Below, one piece after another: positions 23,413 through 34,274 of a DNA stretch of 64,000 nt. The position numbers were made by a program, and so were the translations under genes. The DNA comes from Actinostola sp. cb2023 (lineage: Eukaryota; Cnidaria; Anthozoa; Actiniaria; Actinostolidae), in the NCBI GenBank assembly GCA_033675265.1, contig JAUJYZ010000948.1:896501-960500 (forward strand), written 5' to 3'. Under the pieces are notes generated by a model. That model was not told the DNA's origin and made no database searches. It saw only the letters and a program-made list of their open reading frames with translations. Every line of letters starts with the position of its first letter. Within the stretch, counting starts at the first letter, position 1.

Positions 23413-24146
23413 TTGAAAAATTTGGCAACAGTTTTGACAATTTAGTGACAGAATGGAAGAATGAATTAAGCCAGAGTTGCCAGAATGAAATGATGTTGAA
23501 AGAGATCACTGAAGTTATCAGTGCATATGAGATGGAGACTATTCCTAACGAAATGGACACAGTTGATGTGTCAGCATTGGGTCTATCCTTTGTGCAGGCT
23601 GAGAGGGAAAAGGATGAGGAGAAACCTAATTCAATGGAAATAAAAGAGGTGCAGGAGAGAGTACAGAAAAACATGGGAACCGATTTCTCTCAGTTGCATT
23701 TTGATACAATTATTGAGAGTATTGTTAAAGGAAGTAGCAAGATTACGGTAAACAGTGAGGCACCTTCTTTAATCCAGCAAGAACTTCATGCAGATGCTAC
23801 ATGCCCCATCCTACCAAATGATAGGAGACAATTTAGATATGCTCATCAAAGTTAGCACATGAGCAGCACCAACCAGAATAACAACATTCATTGGTTTAAC
23901 TTAAATGCTGTTCAAAACCGAGTTCATGGTATAATCACTTGCCCAATGCCGGACCAGCCCATAATGTCTGTACTGGAAATAGAGAATGTTGACTTTTTGC
24001 CATCTCCACAAGATAACATGGATTTCCTGCATGATGTGGCTCCTCTTGTTGCAAGAGTGATAGTTATGAATATTCCAGCTTTCAGCAAATTCAAGGATAC
24101 TATTGTATACCACATTCCCCATCAGTATTCTAAAGAAATGTTGTTT
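23413..24146 (+). pseudogene. Relic of a DUF6589-like, probably transposon-related protein gene
   Basis: Two adjacent forward frames look like pieces of one protein broken by a stop and a frameshift near 23855. The first (23413-23855) begins VEKFGNSFDNL, directly after an AG. The second contains NIHWFNLNAVQNRV, ARVIVMNIPAFSKFKD and VYHIPHQYSKEM. The HW...ARVIV...HIPH.YS.EM pattern resembles the multicopy DUF6589 proteins of cnidarian genomes as I recall them. No full-length frame is present. Transposon origin is inference. Confidence 0.45.
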
Positions 24147-24282
24147 TTTTTTGATAGATGTTATTTTTAATTATTATTATTTTCGTTGTTTTAGTTACTT
24201 TTTTTTTGTAAATTTTATTTTGAAATTCATTTTTTTAAATTTCTTTTCTGTTTTTGTGGGTTTTTTTCGATAGATATTTATT

Positions 24283-24440
24283 GGTTATTCCATGGTTTTC
24301 TATGGAATACGGGCGGATATTTCAAGAAAAAATTATATTATTTGGTATACAACGAGCCTTTAGGCGAGTTGTATACTAAAATAATATAATTTTTGAGTGA
24401 AATTTCCGCCCGTATTCCATAGAAAACCATGGAATAACCA
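24283..24440. mobile_element. Palindromic MITE (GGTTATTCCATGG ends)
   Basis: TGGTTATTCCATGGTTTTCT and its complement flank a core with TATACAACGAGCC and its inverted partner. The same PyGGAATA/TTTCATAG-type short palindromes continue at 24500-24580. Confidence 0.75.
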
Positions 24441-24851
24441 TATTATCCTATACATATGACATCAACAATTAAAATTTACAACGTTTTGATAAGCTAATAC
24501 AAACTATGAAATACCGCTCTGTATTTCATAGAAAAAACTATGAAATACCGCTCTGTATTTCATAGAAATGGTGAGCTCTGATTGGCTGAGATGTAATATG
24601 TATAGGATAATATTTTTAATTATTATTATTTTCGTTTTTTAGTTACTTTTTTTTGTAAATTTTATTTTGAAATTCATTTCTTTAAATTTCTTTTCTGTTG
24701 TGTTTTTTTCCATAGATGATATTTTTAATTATTATTATTTTCTGTTTTTTCTTCATTGAACTCATGCATCCATCTATCCACCATTCCATCCATCCGTTTC
24801 TCCATCTCATCACTCCATCCATTTACCGACATTTTGCAACGAAGGAAAAGA

Positions 24852-25043
24852 TACACCTGTTTTCAAAAACGTTGTCCATTTACAAAATACAAAATAATAA
24901 AATAGCAAAAAAGGAATTAATTATAGAAACAAAAGAAATGCACTCAAGCTGAACTCTGGCTTATTGTTTCTCTAATCAATTCCTTTTTACTATTTTACTA
25001 TTTTGTATTTGGTAAAAGGACAACGTTTTTGAAAACAGGTATA
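24852..25043. mobile_element. MITE, ACACCTGTTTTCAAAAACG ends, copy 1
   Basis: Inverted ends TACACCTGTTTTCAAAAACG and complement, with GTTGTCC continuing the match. It is embedded in T-rich sequence with ATTATTATTTTCG blocks. A near-identical copy is at 26903-27092; elements at 33633 and 61309 share the end motif. Confidence 0.8.
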
Positions 25044-25250
25044 TTATTTTTAATTATTATTATTTTCTGTTTTTTAGTTTCTGTTTTTTCCCCCGATTTA
25101 CCGATCTAGTCTAGTAACACTTTTTCATAGCGAGGTACTTTTCTCACTTGTCTGACTTCCACGGTTCGATATACAGCATTTTGCCCTCAGCAAGGCTCCT
25201 CTTGCTATAATAACGGCTAAGCGTGGTATTTTTTTAAAAACATTTTGCTC

Positions 25251-26189
25251 TTTACAGGCGCTTTCACATATCTTTTGACGATCGGATTCCGAAGTTTGTT
25301 CCGAAGTTGCGAAGTTCGCCGGCGAACTTCAAACATTCGTTACGAAGTTCGAAATGAACTTGGCAAGTTCAAAACAAACTTCGGAACTTTGTTGGCGGCA
25401 AAGTTCGTTATCAGTTCGAAGTTGAGTTCTTTGATGATCTCAGACAATCATGAATTGTTTTTCTAGACAAGGAAAATGGCTTCCTAAGTACGTGCGTGAA
25501 AGAATATCGATCGTTGGTTAGAAGGCCAAAGTCGAGCACAGATCGGTAAATCTTTAAACATTTCAAAGCAAACTGTTTCCAATATCATCAACAACTTTGT
25601 TAGGAGAGGAAATTTAGAGGCGCAACATGGAGGAAATACTCGTAGGACAGCAAGAACGGATGATATTTGTTTACATATCGAATACCATAAATAGATAAGC
25701 CCCAGCATTCGAAATTCAAAAACTCTATCGTTGTATCGTTGAAAATAACGTTTGTCTACCGCAAAATGTTCCATCTGAATCATCGATTACCCGTTGTCTA
25801 CGAAAAGATCTAGGATACTCGCTCATTTTACCCGTTGTCTACGAAAAGATCTAGGATATTCGCCCATTTTGAGTCACGCTTCAACGAACTTTACTGTCAA
25901 CAAAGTTCCGAAGGGCTTCTAACCAACGATCGATATACTTTCACGCACGTACTTAGGAAGCCCTTTTCCTTGTCTAGAAAAACAATTCATGATTGTCTGA
26001 GATCATCAAAGAACTCAACTTCGAACTGATAACGAACTTTGCCGCCAACAAAGTTCCGAAGTTTGTTTTGAACTTGCCAAGTTCATTTCGAACTTCGTAA
26101 CGAATGTTTGAAGTTCGCCGGCGAACTTCGCAACTTCGGAACAAACTTCGGAATCCGATCGTCAAAAGATATGTGAAAGCGCCTGTAAA
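25251..26189. mobile_element. 939-bp foldback element with about 275-bp arms
   Basis: The left arm (25251 to about 25527) starts TTTACAGGCGCTTTCACATA and the right arm (about 25912-26189) is its complement. Each arm contains a run of GAAGTTCG/CGAACTTC inverted blocks, so the arms are themselves palindromic. The unique middle holds a transposase-like helix-turn-helix relic. Confidence 0.85.
25521..25800 (+). pseudogene. Helix-turn-helix relic (paired-like transposase DNA-binding domain)
   Basis: Forward frame GQSRAQIGKSLNISKQTVSN then IINNFVRRGNLEAQHGG and a stop at 25693-25695, followed by ISPSIRNSKTLSLYR in the same frame. The Q/R-AQI-LNIS.QTVS.I pattern is that of the HTH of Tc1/paired-type transposases and Pax-like cnidarian repeats. 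No catalytic DDE core is present. It lies inside the foldback element. Confidence 0.6.
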
Positions 26190-26902
26190 CCTCTAAATTT
26201 ACAAATGTTAATCTCGACATTTTGCAACGAAGGAAAAGACAAGAAAAAAAATACGTAAAAAAAAGTTTGGTGTCCACCGAGTTCGATCTTGGGTCACTGG
26301 CGACCACTGGCGCCGAGGTCCAGCGTATTGCCAGAGGGCTACGTTAGTCAATAAATTTCCATAACAATAATCGTTACACGATAGACTACTAAATTTACCC
26401 TCGAAATCAATAGGAAGTGACAGATAGCTGAAGTAGTAAGGGGCAGTCATTTAGGACTAGGATACGACTGTTCCCTCCCTCTTTGACTACTCGCTGATTG
26501 TGTACTACCCGATAGCGCGGATGAGGCCGAAATCTTCGTCCTATACGTAACATACTGTGACACAGCATTTTAAGTCTGGGTGTATGGTCGATTTTTAGTG
26601 TTTTGCATAAAATACAGCTAATTATCGCTGGTTCAAGTCACAGTCCCATCGACTTTTTTTAGTGTCTATTTTTTTCCGGTAAATTTATTTTGAAATTAAT
26701 TTTAATTGACTTTCTGTTTCGGTGGGTTTTTTTTTTCGATAGATATTATTTTTAATTATTATTATTTTCGTTTTTTAGTTACTTGTTTTGTTGTAGATTT
26801 TATTTTTATTTTCTTATTCAGTTAGAGTCTCTTTTTATTCGGTAAATTTATTTTGAAGTTAATTTTAATTGACTTTCTGTTTCGGTGGGTTTTTTTTTTC
26901 GA
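26190..26902. other. T-rich repeat-derived intergenic DNA
   Basis: No gene. CGACATTTTGCAACGAAGGA (about 26217) repeats sequence found at about 24828, so the foldback element probably lies in one copy of a larger duplicated repeat. T-rich ATTATTATTTTCG blocks recur. Confidence 0.5.
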
Positions 26903-27092
26903 TACACCTGTTTTCAAAAACGTTGTCCATTTACAAAATACCGAAATAGTAAAATAGCAAAAAAGAAATTAATTATAGAAACAAAAGAAATGCACTCATG
27001 CAAGCTGAACTCTGGCTTGTTGTTTCTCTAATCAATTCCTTTTTACTATTTTGTATTTGGTAAAAGGACAACGTTTTTGAAAACGGGTATAT
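26903..27092. mobile_element. MITE, ACACCTGTTTTCAAAAACG ends, copy 2
   Basis: Near-identical to 24852-25043, including GAAATGCACTCA...GCTGAACTCTGGCTT. It sits in the same kind of T-rich host sequence, suggesting segmental duplication or a shared target. Confidence 0.8.
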
Positions 27093-27546
27093 TATTTTTA
27101 ATTATTATTATTTTCGTTTTTCTTTGTTGCTTTTTTTGTAAATTTTTTTTTTTACTTATTTTCTGTTTCTGTGGGTTTTTTTTCGATAGATATTATTTTC
27201 TGTTTTTTTTTCGGTAAATTTTATTTTGAATATTTTTATGGCTCCTGATATGTTAGTTTTAATTAAATTTTTTTCTTTTTTTTAGTTTTTCCCCCGGTAA
27301 AGTTAATTTTAGGGAGTTTCGGCTAGCCAGACTAGCCTTCTTGACCAGGTTATGGAAAAATTCACAATGCAAATATATAGTAGTCTGCGCTCGCATCCAA
27401 ACTAAACCACGGTATAGTCCGTCAGCGAATCAGTGCATGATTCCTTGTTCTGGACCTCCAGCATAGTAGCACGATTATATATAATAGTTTCTGATAGCCA
27501 ATTATCATTCTTACGCGTGTTCTGATTGGTTGTGGTACTCGCGCTA

Positions 27547-28140
27547 TGTTTATTTTCAAAATGACCTCCACCTTTACTTTTCATCACGCTTATTGAGACC
27601 AAAAGGTTCATGGGATTTCCCTTTATCTATGAGGTGGGCTTCTCTGGCTATACGTATGGAGTCCCTCGGCGAAGAAATAAGTTCTAGGGGGATTAGCTGC
27701 AAATCAGTTGCAGAGTGGTTAGGATTAGAAAGAAAATGTTCAGAGACGGAAGTGGGATTGGATTTAAGGTTAGGTGTGTCGATTAGGCATCTGTGTTCAT
27801 TAAATCTGTCCTTTAGTCGTCGTTTGGTTTCTCCGATGTATTGTAATAATAATAATAATAATAAACTTTATTTCACGAGGGTACATTTAACAGTTTTCAC
27901 TGATGAACTCATGGCCCTCAAATAATAATTTAAAATAAATAAAATATTACATACTATAAAAAACTATATACTTTGTATAATACTACTATAAATACCCAAT
28001 CCCACTTCACTAAAATTTAGGCCCAAGTTACAATACCCTTGTAAATGGCAGTGGTTACATTGTACCATGTATATCACGTTTTTAGAATTACAAGTGATGT
28101 GGGATTTTATGAGGCGGACTGACGTCACCAGTGGAATGTG
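27547..28140 (-). mobile_element. Penelope-like element, GIY-YIG endonuclease region fragment
   Basis: Read on the minus strand, the frame SHITCNSKNVIYMVQCNHCH LQ is followed, after an insertion, by YIGETKRRLKDRFNEHR and later by SNPNHSATDLQLIPLE and AREAHLIDKGKSHEPFGLN. This is the GIY-YIG endonuclease of Penelope-like retroelements: conserved N..IY..QC..C, YIGETKRRL..R..EH and a terminal GLN-type end. The reverse transcriptase is absent (5' truncated). The frame is interrupted at 27841-28037 by another insertion. Confidence 0.75.
27841..28037 (-). mobile_element. LINE/SINE-like 3' end inserted in the Penelope-like fragment
   Basis: On the minus strand the insert ends GTACCCTCGTGAAATAAAG plus TTATTATT units, the usual form of a LINE-type 3' tail. 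TTACAA occurs on both sides, a probable 6-bp target duplication. Removing it restores the Penelope-like reading frame between LQ and YIGE. Confidence 0.65.
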
Positions 28141-28646
28141 AAATGAATACATGTGTAGCAAATGTGTAGCAAATGTGACAATGTTTCGGTAACACCTTTA
28201 GCCAATATGATAATGGACTCCTGTCAATATACATTGTATGGATAGTGGTCTACCCCTCCCCCTGTGGAAATGTTTTGGTAACACCTTTAGCCAAAGGCAT
28301 AATCAGTTCTAAATACGTTTGAAAAGGAAAAACCTGGGGTATACCGGTAGTCCCTCCCTGTTCCTGCTCTCCAGTTCCTTCACTCCTCCCCAATCCCTAT
28401 GAGCCAGTCACTAGTTCTTGGCGCTGACCAAATTAAACGAGGGCTCTTCAGACGAAATTGGATTTTGGAAAAACTTGGTAACTGCTTGGTTTTTACTTGT
28501 CAAATACAATCAGGTCATAGGCTACGTAGTGCATGTCCTAGTCAGTCGAGAGTGAAAAGGAAGAGAAAAAAAACACCGTTATACAAGGCTCTGAAATTGT
28601 CAAATTTGGGATTCCTTTTTTGTCGGCAACGACTACATATACAAGG

Positions 28647-29024
28647 AATGAAGGTTTATCACATAATTTCAAAACTCATAGGACAAAAAAATTATTATCA
28701 TAGCTGGAAAGAGCTCGTTGAAATTAGTAAAAATATGAAGTTTGGAAAAGATCGCTCCACAAATTACTAAGATATGAATTTTCAAAAATCGAAATTTTGT
28801 ATGAAAACAGATGAAAACCTTTGTCGGAGGCAAAAGTTGCCTCCAAGCGTAATTTCCAAAGGTTTTCATATATAAAATTTCGGTTTTTGAAAATTCATAT
28901 CTTCGTAATTTGTGGAGCGATCTTTTCCAAACTTCACATTTTTACTAATTTCAACGAACTCTTTCCAGCTATGATAATCATTTTTTGTCCTATGAGTTTT
29001 GAAATTGCATGATAAACCCTCATT
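28647..29024. mobile_element. AATGAGGGTTTATCAC MITE family, copy 3 (full)
   Basis: Starts AATGAAGGTTTATCACATAA and ends as the complement at 29024, with TATCATAGCTGGAAAGAGCT in both arms. The loop contains GGAGGCAAAAGTTGCCTCC. Confidence 0.85.
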
Positions 29025-29961
29025 GCCTCTAATCCCTGTTTTCAAGTTGTGTTCAAAACGTCATGGAAATCGAATTTCGTGTTGCGCTTTGAATACACAA
29101 TGTATTAACTCTGGTTCAGTTGTTTGTCTAATGAATTGTCGACATGTTGTATGAGCTTTACCTATACAACCAACTTCCTTTTAACATGTCTGTTTCGTCT
29201 GCTTCTGACAGACAAGCCTTTCAAACGTAAAAAGACTAAAACTTCTGTGCCTTGTTTTTTTTTTCACCATCAAAGTGACGCTAGCAAAGTCACTGTGCGA
29301 AAAGAAAAAAAAATTACTACAAAAAAATCGGTTGAATTTTCCAAAGTTTTTCATGTCATGATATTATGAGTCCCATACAAAGGCCAATTATTGTCTAAAC
29401 TCCCCTCTAATCCCCCGTCAAACTGTAGTTTATTTACAGATTGTGAGAGAGAGACCGAAGCAAATACATCATGTACACCGATCAATGGAAACCACAGCCT
29501 TAAAGTAACTCTACGAGTTCATCAATGATTTGTTTCGCTTTCTCTAAGTGCCTTGTTTATAAACGCTTCTATACAAAGTACTTCTTAATCAGTGTTTAAC
29601 ATACTAAACGAAGTTGATATGAACATTAGTACTGCCGATTTCCCTTAACATCGACATCAGTGCTTGAACCCATTGTTCACTACTGATACTCAGACGGATT
29701 TCTTGAAAGATGAATTGTGTTCAAACGCTTTCCCACATTATTTGCAGCCAATTCACACCAAATCCTGAGCCGAAGGTGAATAACATCCTGTCAGTCGCAA
29801 AGCCGTGTTTATTTTTCACTAAATCGCTAGGTAAATTATGACAGGTTGCCGAATGGTGTAAAATGATGCAAATGCGCGTACTATTGACCGTGTGATGATG
29901 CTGGCAACAGGGAGTTAGTCGTCGGCTGTACGAGGCTCTCCTCGCGGGGAGTATATAGAGA

Positions 29962-29970
29962 TATATAAAT
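29962..29970 (+). promoter_or_regulatory. Probable TATA box of the 30040 gene
   Basis: TATATAAAT lies 70 bp before the AUG, leaving about 40 bp for a 5' leader. A second TATA-like TATATAGAG is at 29952. None of the other genes here shows such a box. Confidence 0.5.
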
Positions 29971-30039
29971 ATGCAGAGCGAGTATTACATTCTGAAGGAG
30001 ATCGGAACTGGAGATACAAACAGGTAGAGTTTAACCAAA

Positions 30040-30795
30040 ATGGGCCACGGAGCAGCAAAGCATTCAAAGAACTACCTGGTAGAAGATGAACAACAATTTT
30101 CAGACATCGTCACAACTCCAGAGGCGATGTCAAGGGAAAGCCCACCGTCCCACAACGAAGACGAACACAGCGAAGACAGTTTACTCGTGCAAATCCAATA
30201 CGCAGTGACATGGCCTGAAAAGTTAGCAACTGGACAAGCAACACACTTGAAACACTCAGTGAGACGTCTTTTTGAAACGGCAGCAAGAGAAATGACACAG
30301 TTATCAAAACAAATGAAATACACCCAAGTTGAGGAAATCGCACAAGCGCTAATACAGCTCACTTCACTATGGGGTGACCGCTTTCTGTGCTCTCTCGATC
30401 TCAAGTCGTTCACCAGAGAGATCATTACACTAGAAGTCAAAGGAATACAGTACATTGTACAGGCTGGAGAATTCTTCAAAAGCGAGCCGTTTTATGGCAA
30501 CGACCATAGACTGGTGAAACTCTATTATTTTCACGTTAAAGAATTGTCAACCAAGTGTCGAATAATGTCGTATTACTTAGAATGCAGCAACATTATACAG
30601 CCTTATTTTATGCTCGGCCTACACGTTTCTGGGAGTCATTTGCAGGTTGAGAGCTATGACCGTTCTTGTCCGAGTTACTGGATTCTGAGGGAAGCTGTTT
30701 TGAGGGACATGACGACTCGAATTAACGGGAATCTACTGTTGAAAAAAGAGACGAAACAATCAGAAGGGGATCTTAGGGAAGGTATTGAGGTTTAG
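30040..30795 (+). CDS. Single-exon protein of unrecognised family (paralogue 2)
   Basis: Intact single-exon frame of 251 residues, starting AAAATGGGC, a good initiation context; I do not recognise the family. It is a diverged paralogue of the 20436-21170 protein. Shared features in order: an acidic N-terminal linker, AVTWPEKLATG (against SLTWRNIYVDV), a central helical region, LVKLYYFHVKEL, YYLECSNIIQPYFMLGL (against YYVEYSSLIEEFFALRL) and the signature RSCPSYWILREAVLRDM. The N-terminus MGHGAAKHS has Gly2 but lacks Cys3 and a Thr/Ser at position 6, so lipidation is less convincing. A basic C-terminal tail (KKETKQ) is added. The leader has a probable TATA box, and AATAAA lies at 30894-30899, about 100 bp after the stop. 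Function unknown. Confidence 0.8.
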   Translation: MGHGAAKHSKNYLVEDEQQFSDIVTTPEAMSRESPPSHNEDEHSEDSLLVQIQYAVTWPEKLATGQATHLKHSVRRLFETAAREMTQLSKQMKYTQVEEIAQALIQLTSLWGDRFLCSLDLKSFTREIITLEVKGIQYIVQAGEFFKSEPFYGNDHRLVKLYYFHVKELSTKCRIMSYYLECSNIIQPYFMLGLHVSGSHLQVESYDRSCPSYWILREAVLRDMTTRINGNLLLKKETKQSEGDLREGIEV

Positions 30796-31812
30796 AGGTG
30801 AAAAACAACACCAAACGAACAAAATCTGAGCAAATTTTCATTTTAAAATATCAAAATATTAAAAGACTAATTTATTCAAGGGTGATTAAAATCAATAAAC
30901 AAACAAACTACACTTTATAAAAACACGAAGAAAAAGCTACAACCTGATGATCTTGTTTGATTATCTTTGATAAAATATCAATATTTAAAAATAAGAAAAA
31001 CTGTGTCCAGATGGTGCAGCTTTTGAAAGCGATTTCTGAATGAATTATTTGTCTCCTAATTAAGAAACAAATTTTCTTTTTCATGAGTAATTAACTTTGA
31101 TGCATCTTTTGTTAGGATAGAAAGAGAAAATAGTTAAGCTGTCAGGTTGTGATTTTCTCTCCCATTTTCTATTTTCATATTCAGTTAGTCAAAGATCTAC
31201 TGATCGCATGAGCGTTCAAATGAGCTAGTTAACGTGTACAAAATCTGCTAGTTATGTTGAGTGCCAGTTTCCATATGACAATTGGCCTGATTCCTTAATG
31301 AAAAAAAAAAAACATCGGCAAAGCCAAAAGATCACTCAAATCTTTCACTCGTTTAAAAAATATTTCAGTATCAGAAGTCGATCTATTTTATTTAACTTTC
31401 AAATCGGTAAATGTCATTTAAATGCGTAGTTACACACACCCATCGTTGCCAAGGTGACCGGCTGCTCTTTTCCTTTCGGCGAATAATGACGGAACCAATC
31501 CACTTATCCATACTCGACACTAAACATTTCAATAACCAAACCAAACCTAAAAGCTATCACTTCGTCTAAAAACTGGCCGAGATAGAAAAACTCGCTACCG
31601 ATCACTCGTCGGTAATGTGAAGCCTGGTTAACAGTTGCCATGGAAACTGTTTCTTCTTCAATGCATCGATTTTGATTAGATGTTGATTACACCACCTGTA
31701 GCCGTAGGTGTGATGTCAGCTATAGTGGGATTGATCAGTCGGCTGATCCTCCTTTTAACACATTACCATTATAGCAAGAGTTCTCGTAGAATTTTACAGC
31801 ATGCATGTATAT

Positions 31813-31855
<43 letters not shown>
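31813..31855 (+). repeat. Poly-G run of about 43
   Basis: The longest uninterrupted G tract in the window. Its exact length is unreliable in any assembly. Confidence 0.9.
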
Positions 31856-31856
<1 letters not shown>

Positions 31857-32267
31857 AGGGATCCCGACACTAAGAACGGCTGCATAAGAGACTAGAGTTT
31901 ACCGCGATTATATCCAAACAAATTGGGGAGGGGTGGTAGCTATCGTCCCCGTGTCCCCCACATTACGATCCTGAAACGAAGGGCAGCCGAAAGTAGTTTC
32001 ATAGATTATCTGATTGCTTTAAGTTGGATGATGATGATGATGACGGTTATGGTGCGCGGTTTTTGACGGATGATGATGATGATAGAAATAGTAATCAGTG
32101 ATGACGCATTATGATCATGATACATGATGATGACAAGAGCTTGTTGTGATAGTGATGATGATTATCAGTAGATATGGAAATGAGAATAAAAACGATGTCA
32201 TGATGCAGCCGATGATAATTAATAACGACGAAAATGGTGATTATTATTCGGTGATAATAGAGTCGTT

Positions 32268-32417
32268 TTCGTACGAGTGGGAAACCTACGGTACCGTGAC
32301 ACTCAAATGGCTTCCTTTCTGAACCAATCAAAAAGCGTACAGATGCATCTCATCCAATCAAACTCTTTGAATACGGCATGGTACCGTAACTGCCCCACTC
32401 GTACGAAAACGCCTCTA
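32268..32417. mobile_element. TA-MITE family, copy D (internally deleted)
   Basis: Starts TAGAGTCGTTTTCGTACGAG and ends GTACGAAAACGCCTCTA. At 150 bp it is shorter than the other copies (about 190-225 bp). Confidence 0.8.
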
Positions 32418-32457
32418 ATGATAACTGTGGGGTGGCGGCGTTGATAAGCACCACATG

Positions 32458-33340
32458 ATGACTAACGATAATGGCGTCGACGAAAGTAATGATGATGATG
32501 ATAATAACGATGATTGCTTCGACGAAAGTAATGATGATGATGATGATAATAACGATGATTGCTTCGACGAAAGTAATGATGATGATGATGATAATAACGA
32601 TGATTACTTCGACGAAAGTAATGATGATGATAATAACGATGATTGCTTCGACGAAAGTAATGATGATGATGATGATAATAACGATGATTACTTCGACGAA
32701 AGTAATGATGATGATGATGATAATAACGATGATTGCTTCGACGAAAGTAATGATGATGATGATGATAATAACGATGATTACTTCGACGAAAGTAATGATG
32801 ATGATGATGATAATAACGATGATTGCTTCGACGAAAGTAATGATGATGATGATGATAATAACGATGATTGCTTCGACGAAAGTAATGATGATGATGATGA
32901 TAATAACGATGATGGCGTCGACGAAAGTAATGATGATGATAATAACGATGATTGCTTCGACGAAAGTAATGATGATGATAATAACGATGATTGCTTCGAC
33001 GAAAGTAATGATGATGATAATAACGATGATTGCTTCGACGAAAGTAATGATGATGATGATGATAATAACGATGATTGCTTCGACGAAAGTAATGATGATG
33101 ATGATGATAATAACGATGATTACTTCGACGAAAGTAATGATGATGATGATGATAATAACGATGATTGCTTCGACGAAAGTAATGATGGTGATGATGATAA
33201 TAACGATGATTACTTCGACGAAAGTAATGAATGATGATGATGATGATGATAATAACGATGATTGCTTCGACGAAAGTAATGATGGTGATGATGATAATAA
33301 CGATGATTGCTTCGACGAAAGTAATGATGATGATGATGAT
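32458..33340 (+). repeat. 45/39-bp minisatellite (GACGAAAGTAATGATGATGA unit)
   Basis: About 20 copies of a 45-bp unit and its 39-bp variant lacking two GAT triplets: TTCGACGAAAGTAATGATGA then TGATGATAATAACGATGATTGC. All lengths are multiples of three, so frames of 259-331 codons are open on both strands. One reads as an acidic SNDDDDDNNDDCFDE repeat. There are no splice or expression signals; I treat the frames as by-products. Confidence 0.9.
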
Positions 33341-33632
33341 GATGATGAGCAATATAACCAACATAGTGGATCAAGTCACAGTATAATTCTTACCTCTTTA
33401 ATAACACTACTTTGTTTCAAGAGAGTAGCACATATAAATAGGCTAAGCTTTCAGTTTTCCCATTAGATTAAAAACATCCTGGCTTCAGGTCTGATTATGC
33501 TGACAGTCATGGAAAGCTACTTTGATTATTATCAAAGGTTTATATCACACTTTATACCAGTCAGTATTGTACCTAATCTATCGAAATATCTGCTTCTGAT
33601 TGAAACTGTGACATCGCTAAAAAAAGCGCAAA

Positions 33633-33908
33633 TACACCTATTCCAAAAATCGTTGTCCCGCCGAAAGCAACAAGCAAGAAGCTGACGACCGCAAAGGGCA
33701 TTGGGACTTATTCATTTATTCATCCGTAGACATTTTGACAACATGCATTTTTAAATGGCCGAATAGTTCCAAATGATTGCTAATCAACGTTCGTAGGGAT
33801 AACTTCTCAAGTACCACGCAGTAAATTAATTAATTAGGAGATTCCCAAAGTCGTCAGCTTCTTGCTTGTTGCTTTCGGCCCGGACAAAGATATTTGGAAT
33901 AGGTGTGT
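33633..33908. mobile_element. Inverted-repeat element, ACACCTATT ends, copy 3
   Basis: Left TACACCTATTCCAAAAATCG, then AAAGCAACAAGCAAGAAGCT; the right end is the complement. It shares the end motif with 24852, 26903 and 61309, and the AAGCAACAAGC block with 61309. Confidence 0.75.
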
Positions 33909-34274
33909 TCTGATTGCGCGGAAAGGGAATCTGTTCTTTTTGTTTGAAACGCATGAATGTTTTATTATTTACAAAGAACTAAAAATGTTTTAAAGTTTTG
34001 AATATCAAAACACATCTATCTACAAACTTGAACAATTAGGACTAGTCCCAAATTCTCTCTTCTTTCGTAAACGAGAATGGCCTGGTGATTCCAAAACAAT
34101 ACTCTGGTAATATGTTTCATATCCTATGTCATGGCCATTGTTAGACTCGATCAACAGCAGGTTACTTTTGATTTGTTGGGCTTCCTGTGGAAGGAGAAGC
34201 CGAACGAGTAGTGGACGACTTAGTGGACTGGAAACAGGAGTAGTTTTCAGTCCTCTCTGTTCCTAATACTGCTA

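Larger units (their letters stand above)
30796..34274. other. Intergenic, satellite and repeats
   Basis: No gene supported. Holds AATAAA at 30894, a run of about 43 G (31813-31855), a short TA-MITE (32268-32417), the GATGAT satellite (32458-33340) and an inverted-repeat element (33633-33908). Confidence 0.6.

Noticed and set aside
32462..33364. 300-codon minus-strand frame rich in HHH/FRRSNHRYY
   Set aside because: It is the reverse of the GATGAT satellite; unit length divisible by three keeps it open. No start context, splice sites or conserved domain.
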